DNA of 64,000 bases from the NCBI RefSeq assembly GCF_030815255.1, contig NZ_JAUSWN010000001.1, positions 186,001 to 250,000 of the forward strand, read 5' to 3'. The notes beneath the pieces were generated by a model, which made no database searches, had not been told where the DNA came from, and worked only from the letters and a program-made list of their open reading frames with translations. The stretch is from Hathewaya limosa (GTDB lineage: Bacteria > Bacillota > Clostridia > Clostridiales > Clostridiaceae). Below are positions 28,305 to 36,896 of the stretch, piece after piece (the stretch's first letter is position 1; each line of letters starts with the position of its first letter). A program made the position numbers and the translations under genes.

Positions 28305-28514
28305 TTATTTTTCTTCAATAGTATCTCTATCTCTTCCAAAGAATGAAATAGAATATAGACCTGCTAATCCTACTAAAGCGTAAATTACTCTACTAAAAGC
28401 TGTCATATGCCCAAATAAAGTTGCTACTAAGTTAAAGTTAAAAAATCCAATTAAACCCCAATTAATAGCACCGATTATAACAAGTAAAAGAGCGATAGTA
28501 TCTAATGTTTTCAC
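28305..28514 (-). CDS. DUF378 small membrane protein
   Basis: Protein of 69 aa with two hydrophobic helices and the DUF378 motif AINWGLIGFF; homologues are common in Firmicutes, with no known function. The start is GTG at 28514, seven bases after AAAGGAGATG. It lies 74 bases after panD on the same strand and might be read through from the pantothenate operon. Confidence 0.82.
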   Translation of the reverse strand: MKTLDTIALLLVIIGAINWGLIGFFNFNLVATLFGHMTAFSRVIYALVGLAGLYSISFFGRDRDTIEEK

Positions 28515-28588
28515 CTTAATACATCTCCTTTAATTAAGTTTTCGAGATTAGTATTGGCTAATTAACAAAAAAATATAACTTGAAATAT

Positions 28589-28972
28589 TTATTTTATTTC
28601 TCCATTCAATTCATAATTAGTAATTTCTTTTATATTATTATTATCATTAACAAAAACTACTGTGGGTTTATAACTTTTAGCTTCTTTTTCATCCATTTGA
28701 GCATAGGCCATGATAATAATTTTATCACCTTCATTTACGAGTCTTGCTGCAGCACCATTAAGACAAATAACACCACTATTTTCTTTTCCTCCAATTATAT
28801 ATGTTTCTAATCTATTACCATTATTTATATCAACTATTTGAACTTTTTCATATTCTATAAGTCCAGATGCTTTTAGAAGATTTCTATCGATAGTTATACT
28901 TCCTACATAATTTAAATTAGCTTCAGTTACAGTAGCTCTATGAATTTTTGACTTTAACATATTTAGTATCAT
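28589..28972 (-). CDS. panD: Aspartate 1-decarboxylase PanD
   Basis: Makes beta-alanine from aspartate for pantothenate synthesis. The 127 aa proenzyme has the self-cleavage site GS in YVGSITID at about residues 24-25, which yields the pyruvoyl group. NGAAARL is also conserved. TAGGAG lies seven bases before the ATG, and the gene starts three bases after the panC stop. Last of the pantothenate genes. Confidence 0.93.
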   Translation of the reverse strand: MILNMLKSKIHRATVTEANLNYVGSITIDRNLLKASGLIEYEKVQIVDINNGNRLETYIIGGKENSGVICLNGAAARLVNEGDKIIIMAYAQMDEKEAKSYKPTVVFVNDNNNIKEITNYELNGEIK

Positions 28973-28975
28973 TTT

Positions 28976-29824
28976 TTATCTCCTAATTATAATATTATCT
29001 ATTAATCTAGTTTTTCCTATATATACAGCTATTGCAATTAAGGATTCTTTATTTAAGGTGTCAATTTCACACATTAAATTAAAATCTACTATTTCAACAT
29101 AATCTATTCTAGCTAAAGGTTCTGAAATTAAGTTATCTATAATTAAATTTTTTAAAATAATAGTATTTTTTTCACCATTAGCTATAGCTATTTTAGCTTT
29201 CTTTAAACTTTTACTCAAAATTAATGCAGCTTGTCTTTCTTTTATGGAAAGATAAGTATTTCTAGAGCTTTTAGCAAGACCATCTTTTTCTCGGACAATA
29301 GGACATCCTATAATTTCAATAGGAAAATTTAAATCTTTTACCATTTGTTTAATAACAGACAATTGTTGTGCATCTTTTTCACCAAAATAAGCTTTGTTAG
29401 GAGCAACTATATTAAATAATTTAGATACTATTGTACAAACACCTTGAAAATGACCAGGTCTTTTAGCACCGCAAAGACAATTGGTTATATTTTCTACATT
29501 AACAAAGGTAAGGGGATTTTTATCAGGATACATTTCTTCAACCTCAGGGTTAAAGATTAAACTAGCACCTGCATCGGTACAAAGTTTAGAATCCTTTTCA
29601 ATGTCTCGAGGATATTTATCATAGTCTTCATTAGGACCAAATTGAATAGGATTTACAAAGATGCTAACAACAACCTTATCATTTTCCTTAACAGCCCTTT
29701 GTATTAAACTTTTATGACCTTCATGTAAAAATCCCATTGTTGGTACTAAACCTATAGATAAACCAGCTTTTTTCCACATATCTATTTCAATTCGAAGATC
29801 TTTAATATTTTTTATAGTTTTCAT
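28976..29824 (-). CDS. panC: Pantothenate synthetase PanC
   Basis: Joins pantoate and beta-alanine with ATP via pantoyl-adenylate. The 282 aa have PTMGFLHEGHKSLI (HIGH-type nucleotidyltransferase motif), GEKDAQQLSVI and the KSSRNTYLS loop. The ATG at 29824 has an in-frame TGA two codons upstream, so it is the start. The nearest ribosome site, AAAGGATGTGA, is 25 bases away with a 6-bp hairpin between. Confidence 0.93.
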   Translation of the reverse strand: MKTIKNIKDLRIEIDMWKKAGLSIGLVPTMGFLHEGHKSLIQRAVKENDKVVVSIFVNPIQFGPNEDYDKYPRDIEKDSKLCTDAGASLIFNPEVEEMYPDKNPLTFVNVENITNCLCGAKRPGHFQGVCTIVSKLFNIVAPNKAYFGEKDAQQLSVIKQMVKDLNFPIEIIGCPIVREKDGLAKSSRNTYLSIKERQAALILSKSLKKAKIAIANGEKNTIILKNLIIDNLISEPLARIDYVEIVDFNLMCEIDTLNKESLIAIAVYIGKTRLIDNIIIRR

Positions 29825-29860
29825 ATGTCAGCGCTACACAAATGTAGCTTCACATCCTTT
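29825..29860 (-). promoter_or_regulatory. panC ribosome site separated from the start by a hairpin
   Basis: Read on the minus strand: AAAGGATGTG (29860-29851), GA-A, then GCTACA-TTTG-TGTAGC (29848-29833), then eight bases, then ATG. No ribosome site lies closer. Folding the hairpin would leave about nine to ten unpaired bases between site and start. Confidence 0.6.
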
Positions 29861-29879
29861 CAAATTTAAAAAATTTTTA

Positions 29880-30707
29880 TTAGTATAATTTTTTTAAAGT
29901 TTCTTCTGAAATTTTAAAAGTATGTTCTTCAGCTGGAAATGTACCATTAGATACATCTTTAATATAAGACTTTATTCCATTTTTCATAAGGTCACCAACA
30001 TTAGCGAAAGTTTTTACGAATTTAGGCTTAAAGTCAGAGAACATATTAAGCATATCTTGATATACAAGTATTTGACCATTGCAACCAGATCCAGCACCAA
30101 TGCCTATAGTAGGTACAGAGAGTTCATTAGTTATTATTTCAGCAAGTTTTGCTGGTATACATTCTAAAACTATGGCAAATACACCGGCTTGTTCTAATTT
30201 TTTAGCATCTTCTATAAGTCTCCTAGCATTTTCTTCAGATTTACCCTGAACCTTAAAGCCACCAAACATGTTTATAGATTGAGGAGTTAAACCTAGATGT
30301 CCCATAACAGGAATTTGTGCATTAACAATAGCTTTTATTTGGTCTATCACTTTAGTTCCACCTTCTAATTTAACTGCACCAGCATGACCTTCTTTTATAA
30401 GTCTACCAGCATTTACAACGGCATCATATACTGATGTATGATAAGACATAAAGGGCATATCACCAACTACAAGAGCATTCTCAGTACCTCTAGATACAGC
30501 TCTAGTATGATGAATCATATCTTCCATAGTTACACTTAAAGTATCTTTATACCCAAGACATACCATACCAAGCGAATCACCTACTAATATTCCATTTATA
30601 CCTGTTTCATCAATTAATTTAGCTGTTGAATAATCATAAGCAGTTAACATACTAAGTTTTTCATTATTTTTTTTTGCTTTTAAAAAAGTACTAACTGAAT
30701 TTTTCAT
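29880..30707 (-). CDS. panB: Ketopantoate hydroxymethyltransferase PanB
   Basis: Transfers a hydroxymethyl group from methylene-tetrahydrofolate to 2-oxoisovalerate, the first step to pantoate. The 275 aa TIM-barrel protein has MLTAYDY, VGDSLGMV (metal aspartate) and VLECIPAKLA motifs. GGGGGA precedes the ATG, and the start abuts the stop of the upstream gene. It lies between the DUF2520-type gene and panC. Confidence 0.93.
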   Translation of the reverse strand: MKNSVSTFLKAKKNNEKLSMLTAYDYSTAKLIDETGINGILVGDSLGMVCLGYKDTLSVTMEDMIHHTRAVSRGTENALVVGDMPFMSYHTSVYDAVVNAGRLIKEGHAGAVKLEGGTKVIDQIKAIVNAQIPVMGHLGLTPQSINMFGGFKVQGKSEENARRLIEDAKKLEQAGVFAIVLECIPAKLAEIITNELSVPTIGIGAGSGCNGQILVYQDMLNMFSDFKPKFVKTFANVGDLMKNGIKSYIKDVSNGTFPAEEHTFKISEETLKKLY

Positions 30708-31568
30708 TTACTTGTCCCCCAAAAGTAAAGTTTGTAAATCCTCATAATTTTTGTGTGGATTTTTAATCTTAGATAATTGTAATAAATTTAAGGATAAAAT
30801 CTTATATAACTCTATATGTTCTCTAGGAATAATTTTAAGATGAGAATCTATAGTTCCTATATCATTACGTTCAATTGGTCCTGTTATTGAATTTAAAATT
30901 CCTTGTTTTTTAAAGTTATTTATGTTATTTAAAATTAAAGGTTTTAATGCTTTTTCTGCATCTTCTTTTGAAACTCCACACATAACTAAATAATTAGTGC
31001 CTAGTTCTATTAAAGATAGTAAAAAATTAGATACAGTTACACTAGCAGAATGATACAAACTTTTATTTTTACTGGTTATTGTAAAAGAATTATTTCCTAA
31101 GGAATTTATAAATTTTTTTATTATAGGAAGTTTTTCCTCATTTCCCTCTATGGAAAAATAAGAGTTTTTAAGATTTTTATAGGAATTATATTTATCTGAA
31201 AAGGCCCACATAGGGTGAATTGAAAATTCATAAGCACCAAAACTGTTTATATTAGAAAAGATTTTTGAACTTAAGGAACCACTTGTGTGACAAATATATT
31301 TTTTTTCTAGGTTTCCACAATTTTTTAATTGCTCCCAAACATGTTTTATACAGTCATCAGGAGTAGTAATAAAAATAAAATCACTATTTTTTACAAGTTC
31401 ATCTAAAGAATTAAATGGACTAATATTTAAAAAATCACAAGTGTTTTTTAAAGAAGCTTGAGATTTACTATAGAATCCTGCAATATTATAGTTATTTTCC
31501 TTAAAATATTTTGCAAGAGAAGTTCCGACTTTCCCAGCTCCAATAAATGAAATGTTTTTGAAAATCAA
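30708..31568 (-). CDS. Rossmann/DUF2520 protein, probable PanG-type ketopantoate reductase
   Basis: Protein of 286 aa with an N-terminal NAD(P)-binding Rossmann fold (FIGAGKVGTSLAKYF) and a helical DUF2520-type C-terminal domain. HTSGSL and SIHPMW are conserved family stretches. It is the first gene of the pan operon, which otherwise has panB, panC and panD but no panE, so it is the natural candidate for the missing ketopantoate reductase (PanG role). That role is inferred from context and from my recollection of the PanG family. The start is TTG, six bases after GGTGGTGA. Confidence 0.72.
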   Translation of the reverse strand: MIFKNISFIGAGKVGTSLAKYFKENNYNIAGFYSKSQASLKNTCDFLNISPFNSLDELVKNSDFIFITTPDDCIKHVWEQLKNCGNLEKKYICHTSGSLSSKIFSNINSFGAYEFSIHPMWAFSDKYNSYKNLKNSYFSIEGNEEKLPIIKKFINSLGNNSFTITSKNKSLYHSASVTVSNFLLSLIELGTNYLVMCGVSKEDAEKALKPLILNNINNFKKQGILNSITGPIERNDIGTIDSHLKIIPREHIELYKILSLNLLQLSKIKNPHKNYEDLQTLLLGDK

Positions 31569-31835
31569 GTTTAATCACCACCAATCTATAAATTAGTGGA
31601 TTCCTTATACTCATTGTCTTATTCTTAAAAGATACAAGCAATGTAAAATTAAATTATTATAGTATAAACAATTGGTGCAGTTCTTCAAATAAAGATACTA
31701 CCCAAAAATATTTTATCACATATTTTTTACACACTCAATTAATAAACTTATAATTAACAATTATAAATTATACTTGATAATATTGTAGAAATATTAAATA
31801 ATAGTATTGTTATATATTTTTTGGAGGTGTATCTT

Positions 31836-32198
31836 ATGCAAATAGTAAAGATTATATTAATGGCCTTATTAGTTGTTTTTACAGGACTTTTACTTTTTGG
31901 AGTTTTAACACAAACTGTTTTTAAAAAGTTTAAAGTAAATAAATGGATTATTCTTTTAATAACAATTGTAGCTATTCTTTTACCACCTTTTTTTAGAATA
32001 AGTTATAATAAAGGATTCTTGGGTTTATTTGTATTCCCAGTTATATATATCGTACTTGTACTTTGGTTTTTACAAACATCAGGGTTATTAAATAGTAAGG
32101 ATCAAAGAGAAAAGGAAAAGAAAAAGCAACAACAGGAAGTAATAAGACCTAAGGCAAAACCTAATAGAGTAAAAAATAATAAAAAGACAAATAAATAA
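31836..32198 (+). CDS. Small three-helix membrane protein with basic tail
   Basis: Protein of 120 aa with hydrophobic segments at about 5-26, 36-53 and 62-83, followed by a highly charged C-terminal tail rich in Lys, Gln and Asn. No family recognised. The frame opens at TTG 31821, but GGAGGTG lies inside that extension and fits ATG 31836. Transcribed alone, divergent from the pan operon, ending at a strong terminator. The 267-base gap upstream holds both promoters; nothing else stands out. Confidence 0.62.
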   Translation: MQIVKIILMALLVVFTGLLLFGVLTQTVFKKFKVNKWIILLITIVAILLPPFFRISYNKGFLGLFVFPVIYIVLVLWFLQTSGLLNSKDQREKEKKKQQQEVIRPKAKPNRVKNNKKTNK

Positions 32199-32223
32199 TA
32201 ATTAAATAGGTTTATTTATATTT

Positions 32224-32263
32224 AAAAAAGTAATAGTACAAAATTGTACTATTACTTTTTTTT
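32224..32263 (+). terminator. Terminator of the small membrane protein gene
   Basis: AAAAGTAATAGTACA / TGTACTATTACTTTT stem followed by a T run. Confidence 0.85.
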
Positions 32264-32349
32264 ATTAGACTAAAATTCATAACTAGCCTACAATTTATAG
32301 TATGTGGGGTATAAAAAGTTTTAATATTATTATAGGGGAAGTGTTACAT

Positions 32350-33420
32350 ATGTTAACCGAAATAAAACAAGATGAAATGACATCTAAAGAGAGAATGAAG
32401 TTTTTTTCTAAAGGAGAGGAGGTTGATAGAATACCTTGTTCACCAATTATGGGGGTGACTAGTGCTCCAATGTTTGGAATTACTCCTAAGGAATATGATT
32501 ATTCGGCAGAAATAATGGCTAATGTTGAAATTGAAGTATATAAGAAATTTAAGGCAGATGGAACCGGTATAGGAACAGGATTGAGAGGCATAGCAGAGGC
32601 CATGGGAACAAAAATAGAGTATCCCAAAGTTGGTGTATCTTATGTAAAAGAACCTTTATTAAAAAGTTATGATGATTTAGGAAAATTAAAGATTGTTGAT
32701 CCTCATAAAGATGGGAGACTTCCAATAATATTAGAGGCTATTCAACGAATTGATAAGGCAGTAGGACATGAGGTTGGTGTATCTACAGATATAGCTGGTC
32801 CTATAAGTATAGCAGCTGCTGTACGTGGAGCAGAGAAGTTAATGAAAGATATTAGAAGATGTCCAGATAAATTACATGAATTATTACAATTAGTAACTGA
32901 GTGTAATTTAAGATTTATTGATGCTGCTTGTAGTCTAGGATATGGAGTAGGATTTTCAGATCCAGTAGCATCTTGTAGTATGATTAGTTCTAAACAATTT
33001 AAAGAATTTGCAAAACCTTATTTAAAACAATGTATAGACAGAGTAGTTAAATGGAGAGGACCAGGAGTGTTTTTACATATATGTGGTAAGTCACGAGATA
33101 TATGGGAAGATATGATTGAGCTTGGAGTATCAACTTTTAGTATAGATAATGTTGAAAGTCTAGAAGAGGCTAAAAAAGTCGTAGGTGATAAGGTTTGTTT
33201 AGTGGGGAATGTTAGACCAGTAGAAACTCTTAGATTAGGAACTACAGAGGATGTATATAAAGAAAGTAAAGAATGTATAGAAATAGGATGGAATAATCCT
33301 AAAGGATACATTTTAAGTACAGGTTGCCAAATTCCAATAGGAACTTCAGAAAAAAATATAAAAGCTTTAGTGGATTCAGCGAGAATGTATGGAAGAGGAT
33401 ATAGAATCCCTAGTAAATAA
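32350..33420 (+). CDS. Uroporphyrinogen-decarboxylase-family methyltransferase (MtaA/CmuA-like)
   Basis: Protein of 356 aa with the URO-D TIM-barrel fold. The zinc-type residues HICG (H-x-C) near residue 245 and a later cysteine in LSTGCQIP match corrinoid methyltransferases such as MtaA rather than heme-pathway HemE. ATG 32350 is preferred over 32302 because AGGGGAAGTG lies seven bases before it. No corrinoid protein, MtaB/MtmB-type partner or activator is next to it, so the methyl donor and acceptor are unknown. Expression is probably single-gene. Confidence 0.72.
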   Translation: MLTEIKQDEMTSKERMKFFSKGEEVDRIPCSPIMGVTSAPMFGITPKEYDYSAEIMANVEIEVYKKFKADGTGIGTGLRGIAEAMGTKIEYPKVGVSYVKEPLLKSYDDLGKLKIVDPHKDGRLPIILEAIQRIDKAVGHEVGVSTDIAGPISIAAAVRGAEKLMKDIRRCPDKLHELLQLVTECNLRFIDAACSLGYGVGFSDPVASCSMISSKQFKEFAKPYLKQCIDRVVKWRGPGVFLHICGKSRDIWEDMIELGVSTFSIDNVESLEEAKKVVGDKVCLVGNVRPVETLRLGTTEDVYKESKECIEIGWNNPKGYILSTGCQIPIGTSEKNIKALVDSARMYGRGYRIPSK

Positions 33421-33458
33421 GATAACTGAAATTTTAAAAGAATTTTTAAAAATTATAA

Positions 33459-33496
33459 AAAAAGATAAAAGGAGATAATATCCTTTTATCTTTTTA
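33459..33496. terminator. Bidirectional terminator (methyltransferase / nrdJ)
   Basis: AAAAAGATAAAAGGA / TCCTTTTATCTTTTT stem with a 6-7-base loop between convergent genes. Confidence 0.85.
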
Positions 33497-33502
33497 CGTT
33501 CT

Positions 33503-36487
33503 TTAACTACAACCAGTAGTAGTTCCACATTCTAGGCAAACTTTACAAGTGCCATTTCTTACAAGACGAGTACTCGCACAATTTGAACAAATCTCACCAT
33601 AAAGTCTTTCACCGTTAGCTGTATTTATAGAAGTAGGGGAGTTAGTTGTATTTTCTTCCTTTGAAACGGCGATGTATGGTAGATTATAGTTATCGGGCTT
33701 TACTTGACAACGGGAAAAATCACCTATTTCAATATCTATTATCTTACTAATTAAATCAGAAATTGAAGAAACATATTTTATATATGGATGTTTTTGAACA
33801 AATCCATAAGGTTCATATTTTTGGCCTCTAAGCATTTTAGCGATATCTTTAGGAGGTACATGATATTGTAACATTACAGAGATAGATTTAGAAAGAGAGT
33901 TTAGTAAACCTGTTATTATGGTTCCTTCTCTGTCAGTTGTAATGTAGATCTCACAAATTTCACCATTTTCACGTCTATTTACAGTGGTATAAATTTTTAC
34001 ATCATCTATTTGAGCAGGATGAGTAGTTCCAACCCTAATTCCATCCGGTTTATCACGTTCTGAATATTTAGAATAATAAAGTTCCTTAGCTTTTTCAAGT
34101 AATTCTTTATAAGATAAATCCTCAAGTTTTTTATTATCATCATCACTTAAAGATGTATTTAATGGTTGACTTGCTTTTGAGGCATCTCTATATAGTGCTA
34201 TACCTTTAACACCTAATTTCCAAGAAAGTAAAACAACATCCTTAAAATCTTGTACTGAGGCATTTTTAGGTAAATTTACAGTTTTAGAAATAGCACCTGA
34301 AATTAGGGGGGTAATAGAAGCCATCATTAAAACATGCCCCTTAGCAGAAATAAATCTTTCGCCACTACCGCACTTATTAGCAGTATCAAATATTCTCAAG
34401 TGTTCTGCCTTTAAATGAGGTGCACCTTCAATTTTACCATCAATTATTTTTTCATACTCAAATCCATCTTCAGTGACAGTTTCTTTCCTTAAAATGTATT
34501 CTAAAATATCATTAATTTCTTTCTCAGTATATCCTAAATTTTCAAGAGATAATTCTATAACTGGGTTTACAATGGTCATATAACCACCACCAGATAACTT
34601 TTTATATATAAAATGACTAAAATAAGGTTCTATGGAAGTAGCACCACAATCCATAGCAAATGAAATTGTACCAGTTGGCGCAATAACAGAAACTTGAGCA
34701 TTTCTATAACCAAATTTTTCACCATAGGAAAGGGCTTTATTCCAAGTATCCTTTAATTCTTCACTTATATAAGCTAAATTCTCTTTAAACAATATATCAT
34801 GATTAATATTAACAGGAATATAATTTAATCCTTCATATGGAGTTTCTAAGGATCCCGCAACCCTACAATGATTTCTTATAACTCTAAGCATATGATTTTT
34901 ATTTACATTATACATTTTAAAAGGTTCTAGTTTTTCTGACATTAAAGAAGATATATAGTAAGAATGCCCAGTTAACACACCAATTAAAGAAGATGTAAGG
35001 TTTCTTCCTTCATCTGAATCGTATGGGTATCCCATAACCATTAAAAGAGATGCTATATTAGATATACCTAACCCAGTAGTTCTAAATAAGTATGATCTTT
35101 TAGCTATATCTTCTGTAGGAAATTGTCCCCAATGAATAGAGGCTTCTAGAGCTAATTGAAGTAATCCTACTAAATGAGTATAAGCGTTTAAATCTATTTT
35201 TTTTGTTTTTAAGTCGTAAAATTTAAATATATTAATTGAAGCCAAATTACAAGCAGTATTATCTAAGAAAGCATATTCACCACAAGGGTTTGTTGAATTT
35301 ATTCTATTATATTTTGCATTATACACACCATCTTCACCACAAGGACAAGTATGCCAAGAGTTGAAAATATCATCAAATTGTGGAGCAGGATCTGCACAAT
35401 TCCAGGCTGCCTCATTAAAGGCATTCCAAATTTCTGTAACTTTAAGTTTTGAGTTTACGGAATTATCAACACGGCCTTTAAGTTCTATTTCAGCATTGGG
35501 ATTAGTGTTTAAATTATCTACCATTTTCATGAAATTATCTGAAAATCTTATAGAATTGTTTCCGTTTTGTCCAGAAACGGTTTCATAAGCCTCACCTTCA
35601 AAACTCATATCATATCCCATTTTACCAAGAGCACGAACTTTGTCTTCTTCTTTAGCTTTCCATGTTATGAAATCCATTATTTCAGGATGATCTACATCTA
35701 AAATAACCATTTTAGCTGCTCTACGAGTTGTACCACCAGATTTTATAGCTCCTGCATTTCTATCAAAAGATTTTAGGAAACTCATAAGTCCGGAAGAAAC
35801 TCCTCCACCAGATAATTTTTCACCTTTAGCCCTGATACTAGAAAAGTTTGTTCCTGTACCAGAACCACCTTTAAATAATTTTGTTTCTGTTACAAATTGA
35901 TCAGAGATTGAGTGAGTACCTAATAGTTTGTCTTCTATTGATAATATAAAGCAAGCTGATGCTTGAGTTCTACTATAAAAATCTTTTGTTTTAACTACTT
36001 TGTTTTCTTTTTCATCAAAATAGAAGTTATTATTTCCAGTACCTTTAATACCATAGGAGAGTTCTAAGCCAGTATTAAACCATTGAGGAGAGTTAGGTGC
36101 ATACATTTGATTTAAAAAAGCATAAATCATTTCATCATAAAAAATAGTCTTTTGTTTTTCTGAATCTATTAATTTTTCATCTGATAAAGATTCACACCAG
36201 AAGTTAACTATTCTATGAGCAACTTGTTTCATGCTATTTTCATACCCTAATTCATTAGGAATACCGGCTTTTCTAAAATATTTTGAGGCTATGATGTCAC
36301 ATGCATTTTGTGAATAGTGTATAGGAAACTCTAAATTTTTCATATCAACAAGAACTTTACCTGTTTTATGATCTTTAAGAAATACATTTACTTTTTTCCA
36401 TTGGAACAAATCAAATACTGTTAAGTCTTTATTTTTATCTAAATCTTTGGTAAAAATCCTTTTAAAAATCGAATCTATTTTATGCAT
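33503..36487 (-). CDS. nrdJ: Adenosylcobalamin-dependent (class II) ribonucleotide reductase
   Basis: Reduces ribonucleotides to deoxyribonucleotides using a B12-generated thiyl radical, with or without oxygen. The 994 aa include the reductase barrel with NPCGEYAFLDN (active-site Cys and Glu), an N-terminal CFILSIED cysteine and APTGTISF. A C-terminal TSCPD-type domain follows, ending in a redox/zinc cysteine tail (CSNC, CKVCLEC, CS end). An in-frame TAA lies just before ATG 36487, so the start is fixed. Its Shine-Dalgarno is 38 bases away behind a 13-bp hairpin. Two NrdR-like boxes lie further upstream. No cobalamin riboswitch is visible. Confidence 0.93.
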   Translation of the reverse strand: MHKIDSIFKRIFTKDLDKNKDLTVFDLFQWKKVNVFLKDHKTGKVLVDMKNLEFPIHYSQNACDIIASKYFRKAGIPNELGYENSMKQVAHRIVNFWCESLSDEKLIDSEKQKTIFYDEMIYAFLNQMYAPNSPQWFNTGLELSYGIKGTGNNNFYFDEKENKVVKTKDFYSRTQASACFILSIEDKLLGTHSISDQFVTETKLFKGGSGTGTNFSSIRAKGEKLSGGGVSSGLMSFLKSFDRNAGAIKSGGTTRRAAKMVILDVDHPEIMDFITWKAKEEDKVRALGKMGYDMSFEGEAYETVSGQNGNNSIRFSDNFMKMVDNLNTNPNAEIELKGRVDNSVNSKLKVTEIWNAFNEAAWNCADPAPQFDDIFNSWHTCPCGEDGVYNAKYNRINSTNPCGEYAFLDNTACNLASINIFKFYDLKTKKIDLNAYTHLVGLLQLALEASIHWGQFPTEDIAKRSYLFRTTGLGISNIASLLMVMGYPYDSDEGRNLTSSLIGVLTGHSYYISSLMSEKLEPFKMYNVNKNHMLRVIRNHCRVAGSLETPYEGLNYIPVNINHDILFKENLAYISEELKDTWNKALSYGEKFGYRNAQVSVIAPTGTISFAMDCGATSIEPYFSHFIYKKLSGGGYMTIVNPVIELSLENLGYTEKEINDILEYILRKETVTEDGFEYEKIIDGKIEGAPHLKAEHLRIFDTANKCGSGERFISAKGHVLMMASITPLISGAISKTVNLPKNASVQDFKDVVLLSWKLGVKGIALYRDASKASQPLNTSLSDDDNKKLEDLSYKELLEKAKELYYSKYSERDKPDGIRVGTTHPAQIDDVKIYTTVNRRENGEICEIYITTDREGTIITGLLNSLSKSISVMLQYHVPPKDIAKMLRGQKYEPYGFVQKHPYIKYVSSISDLISKIIDIEIGDFSRCQVKPDNYNLPYIAVSKEENTTNSPTSINTANGERLYGEICSNCASTRLVRNGTCKVCLECGTTTGCS

Positions 36488-36533
36488 AATTTAACTAAAA
36501 GTTATTACGTTAACTTTTAGTTATTTCACCTCC
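36488..36533 (-). promoter_or_regulatory. nrdJ ribosome site, 13-bp hairpin, start codon
   Basis: On the minus strand GGAGGTGA (36533-36526) is followed by AA, a perfect 13-bp stem (36523-36511 with 36504-36492, 6-base loop), AATT and ATG 36487. The linear gap is 38 bases; with the stem formed only about six unpaired bases remain. Confidence 0.75.
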
Positions 36534-36553
36534 TAAATTATAAATATAGTATA

Positions 36554-36600
36554 ATACTATATATAGTTTTTAAAATACTTATATATACTACATCTAGTAT
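36554..36600 (-). promoter_or_regulatory. Two NrdR-box-like sites upstream of nrdJ
   Basis: ATACTATATATAGTTT at 36554-36569 matches the known NrdR box consensus (acaCwAtATaTwGtgt) at 14 of 16 positions. ATACTACATCTAGTAT at 36585-36600 matches at 12 of 16. Their centres are 31 bp apart, three helical turns, as is typical for tandem NrdR boxes. They overlap the probable promoter. Confidence 0.7.
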
Positions 36601-36800
36601 TATAAGATATAATAATAATTATTTCAAGATAAATATAATTATAGAATAATTATTATTTGATAAGCAAAGAAGTTAATTCTATATTAAGTTTTGCAAATTT
36701 AATAAAAATATTTATAAAAGTATAAATAGCAATTTCTACACGAAAGATGTACACTTTGTTTCCCTAGTAAAAGTTATTTATTTTTTTAACTGATAAAAAA
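36601..36800. other. AT-rich spacer upstream of nrdJ, nothing recognised
   Basis: About 200 bases between the NrdR-like sites and the mtgA terminator. No open frame with a ribosome site and no B12 box seen. Confidence 0.4.
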
Positions 36801-36833
36801 CAAATAAAATAAACAAAATAAACAAAATAAACC
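36801..36833. repeat. Short 9-nt tandem repeat
   Basis: AATAAACAA-type units repeat about 2.7 times and run into the mtgA terminator stem. Probably simple A-rich sequence; on the minus strand it gives the T-rich tail of the terminator. Confidence 0.5.
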
Positions 36834-36858
36834 AAGTAATTAGTTTACTTGGTTTATT
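36826..36858 (-). terminator. Terminator of mtgA
   Basis: Perfect 14-bp stem AATAAACCAAGTAA / TTACTTGGTTTATT; a T-rich tract follows on the minus strand. Confidence 0.75.
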
Positions 36859-36896
36859 GATCTTCTATGATAAAATTTATGTAATAAGAATTTATT

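Noticed and set aside
36801..36833. CRISPR-like or other functional repeat array
   Set aside because: Only about 2.7 copies of a 9-nt A-rich unit; it is the low-complexity tail of a terminator.
36488..36896. Cobalamin riboswitch upstream of the B12-dependent reductase
   Set aside because: No B12-box-like core is present; the region is AT-rich and holds NrdR-like sites instead.
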